From contig NZ_QNRR01000011.1 in NCBI RefSeq assembly GCF_003315205.1, positions 1 to 64,000 of the forward strand: a stretch of 64,000 nt of DNA, read 5' to 3'. Position numbers and translations under genes: made by a program. Positions within the stretch are counted from its first letter, which is position 1; each line of letters begins with the position of its first letter. Positions 20,459-28,249 of this stretch are shown one piece after another. Below the pieces are notes generated by a model, which saw nothing but the letters and a program-made list of their open reading frames with translations, had not been told where the DNA came from and made no database searches. Origin of the DNA: Roseimicrobium gellanilyticum (GTDB taxonomy: Bacteria; Verrucomicrobiota; Verrucomicrobiia; Verrucomicrobiales; Verrucomicrobiaceae).

Positions 20459-20911
20459 ATGCGAGCGTTGGTTCAACGGGTTTCCACTGCGGAAGTACTT
20501 ATCGACGGGAAGTCAGCGGCCCGAATCGGGGCTGGTTTGCTTGTCCTGCTGGGCATCGAAGAAGCAGATCAGGATGAGGACATCGAGTGGCTGGCCGGAA
20601 AACTCGCCCGGCTGCGTATCTTTTCCGACTCAGAGGGCAAGATGAACGCCTGCATCACCGAGATCGGCGGTGACGCACTGGTAGTGAGCCAGTTCACGCT
20701 GCACGCAAGCACGAAAAAAGGCAACCGCCCCAGCTTCATCCGGGCGGCAAGACCGGAGGCAGCGATCCCACTTTACGAAAAGTTCCTTGCCCGTCTGGAG
20801 GGGGAAATCGGGAGACCGGTGGGACGTGGGGTTTTCGGGGCGGACATGAAAGTATCCCTGGTGAACGATGGCCCCGTGACGATCTGGATGGACACGAAGG
20901 CCAAGGAGTAG
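20459..20911 (+). CDS. dtd: D-aminoacyl-tRNA deacylase
   Basis: The 150-residue protein starts MRALVQRVSTAEVLIDG and contains the SQFTL motif (VVSQFTLHAST) and GNRPSFIRAARPE, followed by the GxMKVxLVNDGPVT segment with the Gly-cisPro-type motif region at the end. Dtd hydrolyses D-amino acids from tRNA in the cytosol. Length and start fit the family exactly. It is divergent from the SanA-like gene. Confidence 0.96.
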   Translation: MRALVQRVSTAEVLIDGKSAARIGAGLLVLLGIEEADQDEDIEWLAGKLARLRIFSDSEGKMNACITEIGGDALVVSQFTLHASTKKGNRPSFIRAARPEAAIPLYEKFLARLEGEIGRPVGRGVFGADMKVSLVNDGPVTIWMDTKAKE

Positions 20912-21007
20912 GACCATTGAGCAAATCCGCCCTTCGGGCGTCCAAGTCCAGCATGATCGGGTCAGGCGTTGCAAAGACGGTGGACCCATGTATTCTCTGC
21001 GCCCAAA

Positions 21008-22606
21008 ATGACCCCTGTGGAACATTTTTTCCTGCGTCCTGCAACGGTGATGTTGAGCATGCTGTTGCTATGCTCCAGCGCGGGTGGTCTGGCGGTGGGT
21101 GCTGAGACGACGACCAAGAAGAAGGCGTCTGAGGAAGAGGAGTCTGGCAAAAAGTCCACCAAGGGTGGCAGCAAGACTACCACCACACCTTCCTCCTCCG
21201 GTGGAACCAAGTCCACCCCTGAGAAGACCGAGAAGACCGCTCCTGCCACGACCACCAAGTCAGGCAGCAAGTCCTCCAAGGGCAGTTCTTCGTCGTCGAA
21301 CACTGCTGCGAACACTGCCAAGAAGGAAGAAAGCAAGCCCAAGACCGAGCCTGCACCGGCCCCGAAGCCAAAGATCATCGCCAAGGTTGATCCCCCCAAA
21401 GAGGAGCCCAAGACCAAAGAATCCGAAAAATCCAAGGACAAGGAGTCCACGAGCAAAACGGCCGACAAGACCGTGAAGCCGGAGTCAAAAACGGAGCCTG
21501 CCAAGCCCGCAGAGCCGAGGGATGTGACCTCCACCTCCAAGGCAACTTCCCGGGAAATGGACCCGAAGGAGAAGCCGGATTCCGAGTTCGGCCATGAAAC
21601 CGAGGCCGATAAGAAAGCTAGATCCGAGGCTGCAAAGGGAAGCAAGACGGCGGCTGCAGTAACCACCAGCAGCGACATCTCTGGCTGGGAAATCCTTCAC
21701 TATCAAGGTGCTGACTACGTCACAGCAAATAGCATCCACCGCTTTTATCGGTTCCACAATCTGGAAGCGGACGGCAATCGCGTGTCCTTCACCTCACCCG
21801 TGCTCATCATGCGGGCCACGATTGGCAGCCAGGACCTCCTCATCAACAATATCAAGTTCGTGATGAACGACCCGGTGCTGGAACTCAATGGCAAGCCCTG
21901 TTTCTCACGGCTGGACCTGTGCAAGCTTATCGACCCCGTTCTACGCCCCAGCTATATTAATACCAGCAGCGGCTTCGACACGGTGGTTATCGACCCGGGT
22001 CACGGCGGACATGACTCTGGGGCACGGGGCATCTACGGATACGAGAAGGATTTCGCCCTGAAACTGGCCTTTGCGTTGAAGTCACAGCTTGAGGCTCAAG
22101 GCATTCGGGTAGTGATGACCCGCACGACAGACACCTTTATCTCGCTCGGCGGCCGCGTACAGTTCGCCAACAAAGTCCCGAACAGCATCTACGTGAGCCT
22201 GCACTTCAACTCCGGGCCAAGCACCGGAACGGGTATCGAGACCTTCGCCCTGACACCTCAAGGTGCATCGTCCGTATACGGCTCGCGTACAGTCGACGCC
22301 TACTCCTTCAACGGGAATCAGCGTGACTCGGAGAACATTGCCCTTGCCACCGCCATCCATGCCTCCGTGGTAAATCACTTCAAGCTCGTGGACCGTGGTG
22401 TAAAACGCGCTCGCTGGTACGTGCTGAAGGGTTTGGAGCGTCCCGGAGTGCTTTTTGAGGGCGGATTTGTCACCAGCCCGGTCGATGGCCGCCTGATCGC
22501 CGCCGACAATTTCCGTAGAGAGATGGCCGCGACCCTGTGCCAGGCCATCATGAACTACAAAAGGGCCCTCCGTCCCAGCGGTGTCCGGCCCATGGGCTCA
22601 AGATGA
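21008..22606 (+). CDS. N-acetylmuramoyl-L-alanine amidase (Amidase_3) with long charged linker
   Basis: The 532-residue protein starts MTPVEHFFLRPATVML with a signal peptide. Residues about 35-215 are low-complexity Lys/Ser/Thr/Glu/Pro (KKASEEEESGKKS, TTTKSGSKSSKGSSSS), probably an unfolded linker. A short beta domain (GWEILHYQGADYVT) follows, then Amidase_3 from about residue 322: VVIDPGHGGHDSGA with the first zinc His, YGYEKDFALKLA with the zinc Glu, VSLHFNSG with the second His, and LFEGGFVTSP with the catalytic Glu. It cleaves stem peptides from peptidoglycan during cell separation or remodelling. The start was preferred over 20969 because of the signal peptide. Confidence 0.92.
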   Translation: MTPVEHFFLRPATVMLSMLLLCSSAGGLAVGAETTTKKKASEEEESGKKSTKGGSKTTTTPSSSGGTKSTPEKTEKTAPATTTKSGSKSSKGSSSSSNTAANTAKKEESKPKTEPAPAPKPKIIAKVDPPKEEPKTKESEKSKDKESTSKTADKTVKPESKTEPAKPAEPRDVTSTSKATSREMDPKEKPDSEFGHETEADKKARSEAAKGSKTAAAVTTSSDISGWEILHYQGADYVTANSIHRFYRFHNLEADGNRVSFTSPVLIMRATIGSQDLLINNIKFVMNDPVLELNGKPCFSRLDLCKLIDPVLRPSYINTSSGFDTVVIDPGHGGHDSGARGIYGYEKDFALKLAFALKSQLEAQGIRVVMTRTTDTFISLGGRVQFANKVPNSIYVSLHFNSGPSTGTGIETFALTPQGASSVYGSRTVDAYSFNGNQRDSENIALATAIHASVVNHFKLVDRGVKRARWYVLKGLERPGVLFEGGFVTSPVDGRLIAADNFRREMAATLCQAIMNYKRALRPSGVRPMGSR

Positions 22607-22730
22607 GATAACTTCTCGATAGGCCTTGTGCTTACCGCCGGAGTGACTTAGTCTACCCGCCCACTCACGAAAAAATCGCTGAAGGCATGATCTGCTCGGT
22701 GCCGGTATGCGACACTTGCGTGCCCCGAAC

Positions 22731-23720
22731 ATGACTGAAACCCAACCTTCCGCTTTTCGACGTTTACTCTCTGGAGTTTTCACCACTGCCCGTCAGTGGG
22801 TGGACAACGACTACTGCACCACCGAGGAACAGGCCCACGCCAAAGATCGCGTGGACTGGAAACGGTGCCTTCCCTTCATCATCATTCACGCTGGCTGCTT
22901 CGCCGTGATCTGGGTGGGCTTTAGCTGGTTCGCGCTCGCTGCGGCGGTGCTTCTCTATTTCGCCCGCATGTTTGCCATCACGGCATTCTACCACCGGTAC
23001 TTCTCACACCGCACCTTCCGCACCTCGCGCTTTGTGCAGTTCATTTTCGCTGTCTGGGGCAATACCGCCATGCAGCGTGGTCCCCTCTGGTGGGCAGCTC
23101 ATCATCGCCACCACCACCAGCACTCGGATGATCATCCGGATGTGCACTCCCCCACCCTCAAGGGTTTCCTCTGGTCGCACATTGGCTGGATCACCAGCCC
23201 GAAGAACTTTCCGACGGACTACAGCCGCGTGAAGGATTTCATGAAGCACCGCGAAATCGTTTTCCTCAACCGCCACGACGTGCTGGTCCCCGTGCTCTAC
23301 GGCATCTCGCTCTGGCTTATCGGCTGGGCTCTTCAGACCTGGGCTCCCGGACTTGGCACGAGCGGCGCACAGCTCTTCGTGTGGGGCTTCTTCATCAGCA
23401 CCGTAGCCCTCATGCACGGCACCTTCTTCATCAACTCGCTGGCCCACGTCTTCGGCAAACGCCGCTTCAAGACGGAAGACACCAGCCGCAACAGCCTCTT
23501 CCTTGCTCTCCTGACCCTGGGTGAAGGCTGGCACAACAATCACCACCGCTACATGCACTCTGCGAAGCAGGGCTTCTACTGGTGGGAAATCGACGTCAGC
23601 TACTACATGCTGAAGATCTTCTCCTGGATGGGCCTCATCTGGGACCTGCGTCCGGTGCCCGCGCACATTTACGAAGAAGCGCGCCTCCACGCACAGAATC
23701 CTGACGCATCCCACCGCTGA
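22731..23720 (+). CDS. Membrane fatty-acid (acyl-CoA) desaturase
   Basis: The 329-residue integral membrane protein shows the three His boxes of delta-9-type desaturases: HRYFSHRTF, HRHHHQHSDD and GWHNNHHRY, plus hydrophobic helices around residues 45-85 and 200-240. These bind a di-iron centre and introduce a double bond in acyl chains, setting membrane fluidity. An in-frame ATG at 22707 would add eight residues. It stands alone after the amidase gene and is followed by a strong hairpin. Confidence 0.95.
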   Translation: MTETQPSAFRRLLSGVFTTARQWVDNDYCTTEEQAHAKDRVDWKRCLPFIIIHAGCFAVIWVGFSWFALAAAVLLYFARMFAITAFYHRYFSHRTFRTSRFVQFIFAVWGNTAMQRGPLWWAAHHRHHHQHSDDHPDVHSPTLKGFLWSHIGWITSPKNFPTDYSRVKDFMKHREIVFLNRHDVLVPVLYGISLWLIGWALQTWAPGLGTSGAQLFVWGFFISTVALMHGTFFINSLAHVFGKRRFKTEDTSRNSLFLALLTLGEGWHNNHHRYMHSAKQGFYWWEIDVSYYMLKIFSWMGLIWDLRPVPAHIYEEARLHAQNPDASHR

Positions 23721-23737
23721 TGCGCCGGCGTGAACTC

Positions 23738-23767
23738 GAGGCGTGTCTGGATCACCAGACGCGCCTC
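23738..23767 (+). repeat. Hairpin downstream of the desaturase gene
   Basis: A 13-bp stem (GAGGCGTGTCTGG with CCAGACGCGCCTC, one G-U pair) closes on the loop ATCA, 17 bases after the desaturase stop. The following sequence is AAAAGTTT, not a T tract, so termination is possible but not proven. Confidence 0.65.
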
Positions 23768-24284
23768 AAAAGTTTACGCCACATGAGCCGCCCGCATCTT
23801 GCCATCACTGTTATGGGAGCCGGCATTGCCAGGCTGAACTGCGGCAACGTATGACATAGCAATCCGCCAGCCAATCGCCTCGTGTGCTGCTGAACTGTCT
23901 CGTTCAATCGCTTCTCGGTGCCCGCACCTGCTCCACAACTCATTATTGGATGCGCACGCTCCAAGGAGGCGTCAGGCAAGGCGAATTACTCACGCGCCTG
24001 AATGCAAGCGAGCTGAGCGGGCCACGTCCACCCTCACGCATCCGCTCTTCATCCTGACAACGGCAGCTGTGCAGAAGGACCTACCGGAACTTCGTCGCAA
24101 CAAGGACCTGTCATACCACCACGACGCCGCTGCGAATGAGCACGAACAGCTGATGAGGCACACTTCTCTGCCGGTGGTCTGATACGCACCACAGCGTGCT
24201 GCTACCGCGAGCCGGAAGAACAAGCTCCGGCAAAAGCACGTGGCCTGCCGAAGCTCATGAGGATGGCCGGGGGATTCCGGTAGA
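23768..24284. other. Intergenic, no gene recognised
   Basis: About 520 bases with only short open frames on both strands, such as 23946-24182 plus. These show no signal peptide, motif or convincing composition. It separates convergent genes. It may hold remnants of a lost gene, but nothing can be named. Confidence 0.5.
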
Positions 24285-24491
24285 CTACCGCGACTGCGGC
24301 ATCATGCGTCCCATGCCGGCGCCGCTTTCGAAGGAGCGGGGACGGTTCCACGGCAGGCCGCTGGAATCATCGCTGGGCGGTACGGGCACCTTCTTCTTGG
24401 GCTCGTCCGTGGCGGCACAGCCAATTGCGGAAAAGGCCACAAGGCACAGGAGAAAGCTTTGCAGGAGCCGACGCAGATTCACTCGCTTCAT
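24285..24491 (-). CDS. Small predicted lipoprotein
   Basis: The 68-residue product starts MKRVNLRRLLQSFLLCLVAF and has a lipobox AIGC at residues 22-25, followed by a short charged, Pro-rich tail (DEPKKKVPVPPSDDSS) rich in Arg, Met and Gly at its end. The mature part is only about 44 residues. No family is recognised. It lies downstream of a terminator that ends the coiled-coil gene pair, so it is probably transcribed separately. Confidence 0.65.
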   Translation of the reverse strand: MKRVNLRRLLQSFLLCLVAFSAIGCAATDEPKKKVPVPPSDDSSGLPWNRPRSFESGAGMGRMMPQSR

Positions 24492-24602
24492 ACGTGACGG
24501 AGCATAATCGCGTTACTCTCCTGCGCAAGAGCCAGACTGCCCCTTGTGCCCTTTCCTGACGTCCCTCCTGCGGTCGGGGGAATGATGGAGGTCTGCGAAG
24601 GC

Positions 24603-24633
24603 AAAAAGACGCCCGGGCTGGTCAGCCCGGGCG
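24603..24633 (-). terminator. Rho-independent terminator after the coiled-coil gene pair
   Basis: On the minus strand a perfect 10-bp stem CGCCCGGGCT / AGCCCGGGCG (24610-24619 with 24624-24633) is followed by TCTTTTT (24603-24609 complement). Confidence 0.93.
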
Positions 24634-24666
24634 CGCAAATCTTTATCGCAGGTATTCGCCGTTGGC

Positions 24667-25464
24667 TTACTGGTACAGCGTTTCGAGAATGACACGGTCC
24701 CCGGGGGAGATGGCCACGCCGTTGCGGACGGATTTCATGTCGATATTCGCCAGCGTCTTGCTCTGGTCCACGGACACAATCTGCAGGCGGCCGATGGGCT
24801 GGTTGCCACGGGTCACGAGGAGCTTGGTATCCACCGTGATGCCCTTGTTTTCGCCGCCTTCGATGACCACGAAGCCCCAGTCGTTGTTCACGGCCACGAT
24901 GGTGGCGGAGAGGGAGTTGCGGTCGAAGGACTTCTTGCGGGTCTCAATGCTTTCCACGATGTCGGAAAGCTGGCTCTGAACTTTCTTGAGTTCGCCTTCC
25001 TTGGCATCGATCAGCTCCTGGGTCTTGGAAGCCTTCGTCTGGTTGTCCGCGATTTCCTTCTTGATGCTGTTCATCACTTCCGGAGCCTTCTCAATGGAGA
25101 AGCCGGGAGGAAGGTCCTTGGCAATCTTATCGATCTCCGTCTTGTACTCCGAGATCTTGGTATTGGCGGCCTCGACGTCCTTCTGGGTGCGCTCGGCTTC
25201 GGCTTCCGCATTGCGGAGCTTGTTCTTGGCCAAGTTGAGGCGTTCCTCTTCATTCGTGATTTCCATGTTCGCCGTGGCGACCTTGTTCTTCGCGGTCTCG
25301 GCTTCGGTCGCGAGCTTGTCCGCGTTGGCGCGTTCCACCTTCAGCTTGGTATCGCTTTTGTGCCTCTCGGTGCGGAGGTTTACCAGGGACTGGTTGTTCT
25401 GGTAGGAGATGACAATAGCGACCACCATTACGACGGCGCTGAGCATGAAGAGGACTTTGGTCAT
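24667..25464 (-). CDS. Membrane-anchored coiled-coil protein, paralogue of upstream gene
   Basis: The 265-residue protein has an N-terminal membrane helix (VLFMLSAVVMVVAIVISY), a long coiled coil at about residues 28-175 rich in Lys/Glu/Ala heptads, and a C-terminal beta domain (GFVVIEGGENKGITVDTKLLV, IGRLQIVSVDQSKTLANI, ISPGDRVILE). The last part resembles FlgT-type or KOW-like small beta barrels. The gene just upstream at 25516 has the same order of parts, including a matching FGFVILNKGN segment, so the two are tandem paralogues. Orientation suggests a single membrane pass with a periplasmic rod. The function is unknown. Confidence 0.85.
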   Translation of the reverse strand: MTKVLFMLSAVVMVVAIVISYQNNQSLVNLRTERHKSDTKLKVERANADKLATEAETAKNKVATANMEITNEEERLNLAKNKLRNAEAEAERTQKDVEAANTKISEYKTEIDKIAKDLPPGFSIEKAPEVMNSIKKEIADNQTKASKTQELIDAKEGELKKVQSQLSDIVESIETRKKSFDRNSLSATIVAVNNDWGFVVIEGGENKGITVDTKLLVTRGNQPIGRLQIVSVDQSKTLANIDMKSVRNGVAISPGDRVILETLYQ

Positions 25465-25515
25465 GGCTTCGGAAAAAGGGGCGGAAGGACTGCGCGAAAG
25501 AAAGGAGGCGGCTGA

Positions 25516-26628
25516 TTAGGGCTTCGGGGCGAAGGGGTCAGCACCAGCAGGAGGTGTGGTCGGAGCAGGAGCAGGGGCGGGAGCCATGCCGCCAGCAGGA
25601 GCGGGGGCAAAAGGATCCGCTGCGGAGGGGGCTGCGGGAGCAGCAGGGGCTGCCGGAGCCATGCCGCCAGCGGGAGCGGGAGCAAAGGGATCCGCCGCGG
25701 CTGGGGCCGCAGGAGCAGCAGGGGCTGCCGGAGCCATACCACCACCAGGAGCAGCAAAAGGATCTGCACCAGGAGCAGGGGCAGGAGTGGCACCGCCAGC
25801 AGGGGCGGGAGCACCAGGATCAGGTGCAGCCGTGGGAGCGGGAGCAGGAGCGGGAGGCTGCGGTGCAGCCACCACGAGGTCGCCGGGGCGAATTGTCTCA
25901 CCTTGGGCCAATGTGCCGGGCACCACATCCGCCACGGACGAGGCTTGCTCCACGTCGCGGACCTTCAGCTTGGCGACGACGTAGCGACCGCGCTTCACAT
26001 CCAGTATTGCATTGGCAATCATGCCACCGAGGTTGCCCTTGTTAAGGATCACGAAACCGAACTCATTGAACGGGGCGGAGACGCGGGCGGTGAAGTCCGG
26101 GGCGAGGACACCAGCGCGCATGCGCTTCTGAACTTCGCCCATGTTTCCGATTTCCAGCGTCACCTTCTTGATCTTCTCATCCGCGAAGGCGAGTTGCTGA
26201 TCCTTGTTGGTCACTTCAGCGACGGAGGCTTCCTTCTCCTTGTTCAGCTTCTCGATGTCGGCCACCAGCAACTTGATGTCACCAGCTTTGCGGATCTGCT
26301 CTTCGAGCTGGGTGAGCTGCTTGGAAACCTCCTCGTGGCTCTTCTTGAGAAGCTCCACCTCAGCCTGCTTGGCGGTGGTGTTGGTATCCACTTCGGTGAC
26401 CTGGGACTTGATCTGGTCACGCTTGGTCTCGGCCGTTTTGAGCTCCTCGTCACGCTGGGTCTTCACCTCAGCGATTTCCTTCATGAGAGCGTCTGTTTTC
26501 TCAAGATTGCTCTTGGCACGGTCGCCCATGACACGCTCCTGCTCGTGAACGCCCCTGTTGAGGTTCGCAAAATAAGCACCCGCGGCCAAGGCGAGCGCGG
26601 AGAAAATGGACAAAACTTTCCAGAGCAT
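25516..26628 (-). CDS. Membrane-anchored coiled-coil protein with Ala/Pro-rich repeat tail
   Basis: The 370-residue protein begins with a hydrophobic anchor (VLSIFSALALAAGAYFA), then a coiled coil at about residues 28-155, a beta domain (EFGFVILNKGNLGGMIANAIL, GRYVVAKLKVRDVEQASSVAD, IRPGDLVV) and from residue 260 a Pro/Ala tail. The last 84 residues form repeats of about 25 residues built on ADPFAPAPAGGMAP. The architecture matches the downstream 265-residue gene, with 51 bases between them, so they are an operon of paralogues. The tail may reach through or bind peptidoglycan. No family name can be given. Confidence 0.85.
   Translation of the reverse strand: MLWKVLSIFSALALAAGAYFANLNRGVHEQERVMGDRAKSNLEKTDALMKEIAEVKTQRDEELKTAETKRDQIKSQVTEVDTNTTAKQAEVELLKKSHEEVSKQLTQLEEQIRKAGDIKLLVADIEKLNKEKEASVAEVTNKDQQLAFADEKIKKVTLEIGNMGEVQKRMRAGVLAPDFTARVSAPFNEFGFVILNKGNLGGMIANAILDVKRGRYVVAKLKVRDVEQASSVADVVPGTLAQGETIRPGDLVVAAPQPPAPAPAPTAAPDPGAPAPAGGATPAPAPGADPFAAPGGGMAPAAPAAPAAPAAADPFAPAPAGGMAPAAPAAPAAPSAADPFAPAPAGGMAPAPAPAPTTPPAGADPFAPKP
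25519..25770 (-). repeat. Tandem 75-bp coding repeat (Ala/Pro-rich)
   Basis: Three copies of a 24-25-residue unit (ADPFAPAPAGGMAP plus an AAP run), and a short fourth start (GADPFAPKP), encode residues 287-370 of the coiled-coil protein. The DNA copies are close to identical over much of their length, so copy number may vary between strains. Confidence 0.85.
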
Positions 26629-26809
26629 GTGAGGAACAGCAGGTTAAATCGGCAGAGAAATTTGTGAATTGGATCCTTTTCTATCCAAAAGCCTCCCCTG
26701 AGACAACATAAAAAGTGCGACTCAAGAGCGGTGGCGGGACCTTTTTTGCGCATCATTGCGCTAGAATGGCAATTCCCGTTTGAGTTCAACGCGGTGCGTG
26801 CCATGCTGA

Positions 26810-26912
26810 GCGCGTCAGGGACCGTGGATGGCAAGCTGGCGAACCCCGCCAGGGCCGGAAGGCAGCAACGGCAGTCAGTCTTTCCTTGCCGCGGCTCCCT
26901 GGCCTTTTTTTT
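26810..26912 (+). ncRNA. ffs: Small signal recognition particle RNA (4.5S type)
   Basis: The conserved SRP helix-8 sequence is present (GGCGAACCCCGCCAGGGCCG, then GAAGGCAGCAACGGCAG; about 26838-26874), including the GGAAGG-AGCA symmetric-loop bases that bind Ffh. The flanks pair (AGGGACC side with GGCTCCCT side, GGCAAG with CTTGCC), giving a hairpin of about 100 nt. Eight T at 26905-26912 form the terminator. The exact 5' end is inferred from pairing. Confidence 0.92.
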
Positions 26913-27024
26913 GAAATTTGCACGAACGGTGCACCTCGTGGCTTGGGCACCAGAGTCTGTTTTGCCCATTGCCGGCGGATTTCATGGCAATAAGTGTCTG
27001 GCTACTCCGTTCCACGGGCCAGCT

Positions 27025-27747
27025 ATGAAGTCCGTCGTCCTCTCTGCCGCTTTTATCACCGTTGGATTGCTGTCGTCGCCCCTCGCCGCTGCAGATGCCC
27101 CGCTGCTGGCCGTGCCAGGGAAGATCATCCTTGAAAGCAAACTCGACACTGCACCGGGAGCCCCGTGGCGCGCCGTCAAAGGTGGCTGGGAATTGAAGGA
27201 GGGAGCGTGGCGCGGTTCGGAGAAAGCGGAGGACAAGCACGGCGCCGTCACCCGCATGAACACGAAGCTGAAAGACTTCGTCATCGAGTACGAATTCAAG
27301 TTTGAAGGGGCCAAGTCCACCAGCCTCAGCATCAATGCCGTGAAGGATCACATGGCCCGCATCGCCATCACCCCGAACACGGTGTCTATTCAGCGGGATG
27401 ACAATGACCACGAAGGACCGGACAAAGCCGTGGTCTTCGCGCGCATTTCCGTGAATTTCCAGCCTGGCACCTGGCACAAGGTGCGTCTGGAAATGGTGGG
27501 CGACACCCTGCTGGGCAAAGTGGACGACCTGGTGGCGTGGGGCAGCAACGACCTCTTCAAGCAAGAGCGGGCGAACCCCGGCTTCACGGTGGGAGGGCAG
27601 TCGGTGGACTTCCGCAATCTCACGATCCGCGAGGCGACGCTCAATCCCGAGTGGGAGAAGGTGAAGACGACCCTGCCCGCACCCGGCAGCCAGCTTGCCG
27701 CCGCGCCGACACGCAAAGGAGCGGCCCGTCCAAAGAAGTCTGAGTAA
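27025..27747 (+). CDS. Secreted LamG/DUF1080-like (concanavalin-fold) protein
   Basis: The 240-residue product starts MKSVVLSAAFITVGLLSSPLAAA, a signal peptide; upstream in-frame codons belong to the SRP RNA region and were rejected. The body (WELKEGAWRGSE, FVIEYEFKFEGAKSTSLSIN, PGTWHKVRLEMVGDTLLGKVD, VDFRNLTIREA) follows the jelly-roll pattern of the DUF1080 / 3-keto-disaccharide hydrolase family common in PVC bacteria. The C-terminus is basic (TRKGAARPKK). It is probably a periplasmic glycan-binding or glycoside-acting protein. A terminator lies 19 bases downstream. Confidence 0.75.
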   Translation: MKSVVLSAAFITVGLLSSPLAAADAPLLAVPGKIILESKLDTAPGAPWRAVKGGWELKEGAWRGSEKAEDKHGAVTRMNTKLKDFVIEYEFKFEGAKSTSLSINAVKDHMARIAITPNTVSIQRDDNDHEGPDKAVVFARISVNFQPGTWHKVRLEMVGDTLLGKVDDLVAWGSNDLFKQERANPGFTVGGQSVDFRNLTIREATLNPEWEKVKTTLPAPGSQLAAAPTRKGAARPKKSE

Positions 27748-27765
27748 AAGACATCACTGCCCATG

Positions 27766-27794
27766 AGGCGACGCGGGAATGCGTCGCCTTTTTT
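27766..27794 (+). terminator. Rho-independent terminator
   Basis: A perfect 9-bp stem AGGCGACGC / GCGTCGCCT (27766-27774 with 27781-27789) is followed by a run of T to 27794, just after the DUF1080-like gene. Confidence 0.93.
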
Positions 27795-27871
27795 ATTGCC
27801 TCAGAAAAGAACCCTGCGGGTGGGGCCATCCGGCGTATGCCAAACGATGCATGCAAGACCGACCACCCCCC

Positions 27872-28144
27872 ATGGACCCGGAACTGACCCATTTGGATGA
27901 CCTCTATCATGCTCACTGGCGCCTCAAGATTATCAGGCACCTCATGACCACTCACCGGGCCTCTCCGTGGAAGGGCAGTGTGGCGTGGCGACTCCAGGAG
28001 GCGGACTACCTCCAGAGGCTCGCATCCGCGGAAGATCAGCTCGTCTTGTGCCGGCAAAAGCTTGCCGACTTTCATCGACGGCAGGAAGAAACACGCGGTC
28101 ATGCTGGTGCTGGGAGAGACGGCTACAAAGAGTCCGCAGCTTGA
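27872..28144 (+). CDS. Small hydrophilic hypothetical protein
   Basis: The frame from 27872 gives 90 residues (MDPELTHLDDLYHAHWRLKI) with amphipathic helical character (QEADYLQRLASAEDQLVLCRQKLADFHRRQEE). No signal peptide, no known motif. It has an in-frame alternative start at 27851 and no clear Shine-Dalgarno. Composition is compatible with a short helical cytosolic protein, but no homologue is recognised. Confidence 0.45.
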   Translation: MDPELTHLDDLYHAHWRLKIIRHLMTTHRASPWKGSVAWRLQEADYLQRLASAEDQLVLCRQKLADFHRRQEETRGHAGAGRDGYKESAA

Positions 28145-28249
28145 GCCGGATGGGAGAATGACACGGTGAAGGTGACCCACACGGAGCACTGAACCTTTTC
28201 CGGGGCCTGAGACACGAGGGATGCATCCGAGACGTTTGCTTCCCGCTCC

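Noticed and set aside
23946-24182. A 78-codon plus-strand frame in the gap after the desaturase
   Set aside because: No signal peptide, motif or start context; competing frames on the other strand are equally good, as expected by chance.
26731-27024. N-terminal extension of the DUF1080-like gene
   Set aside because: This stretch is the SRP RNA and its terminator; a signal peptide starts at 27025.
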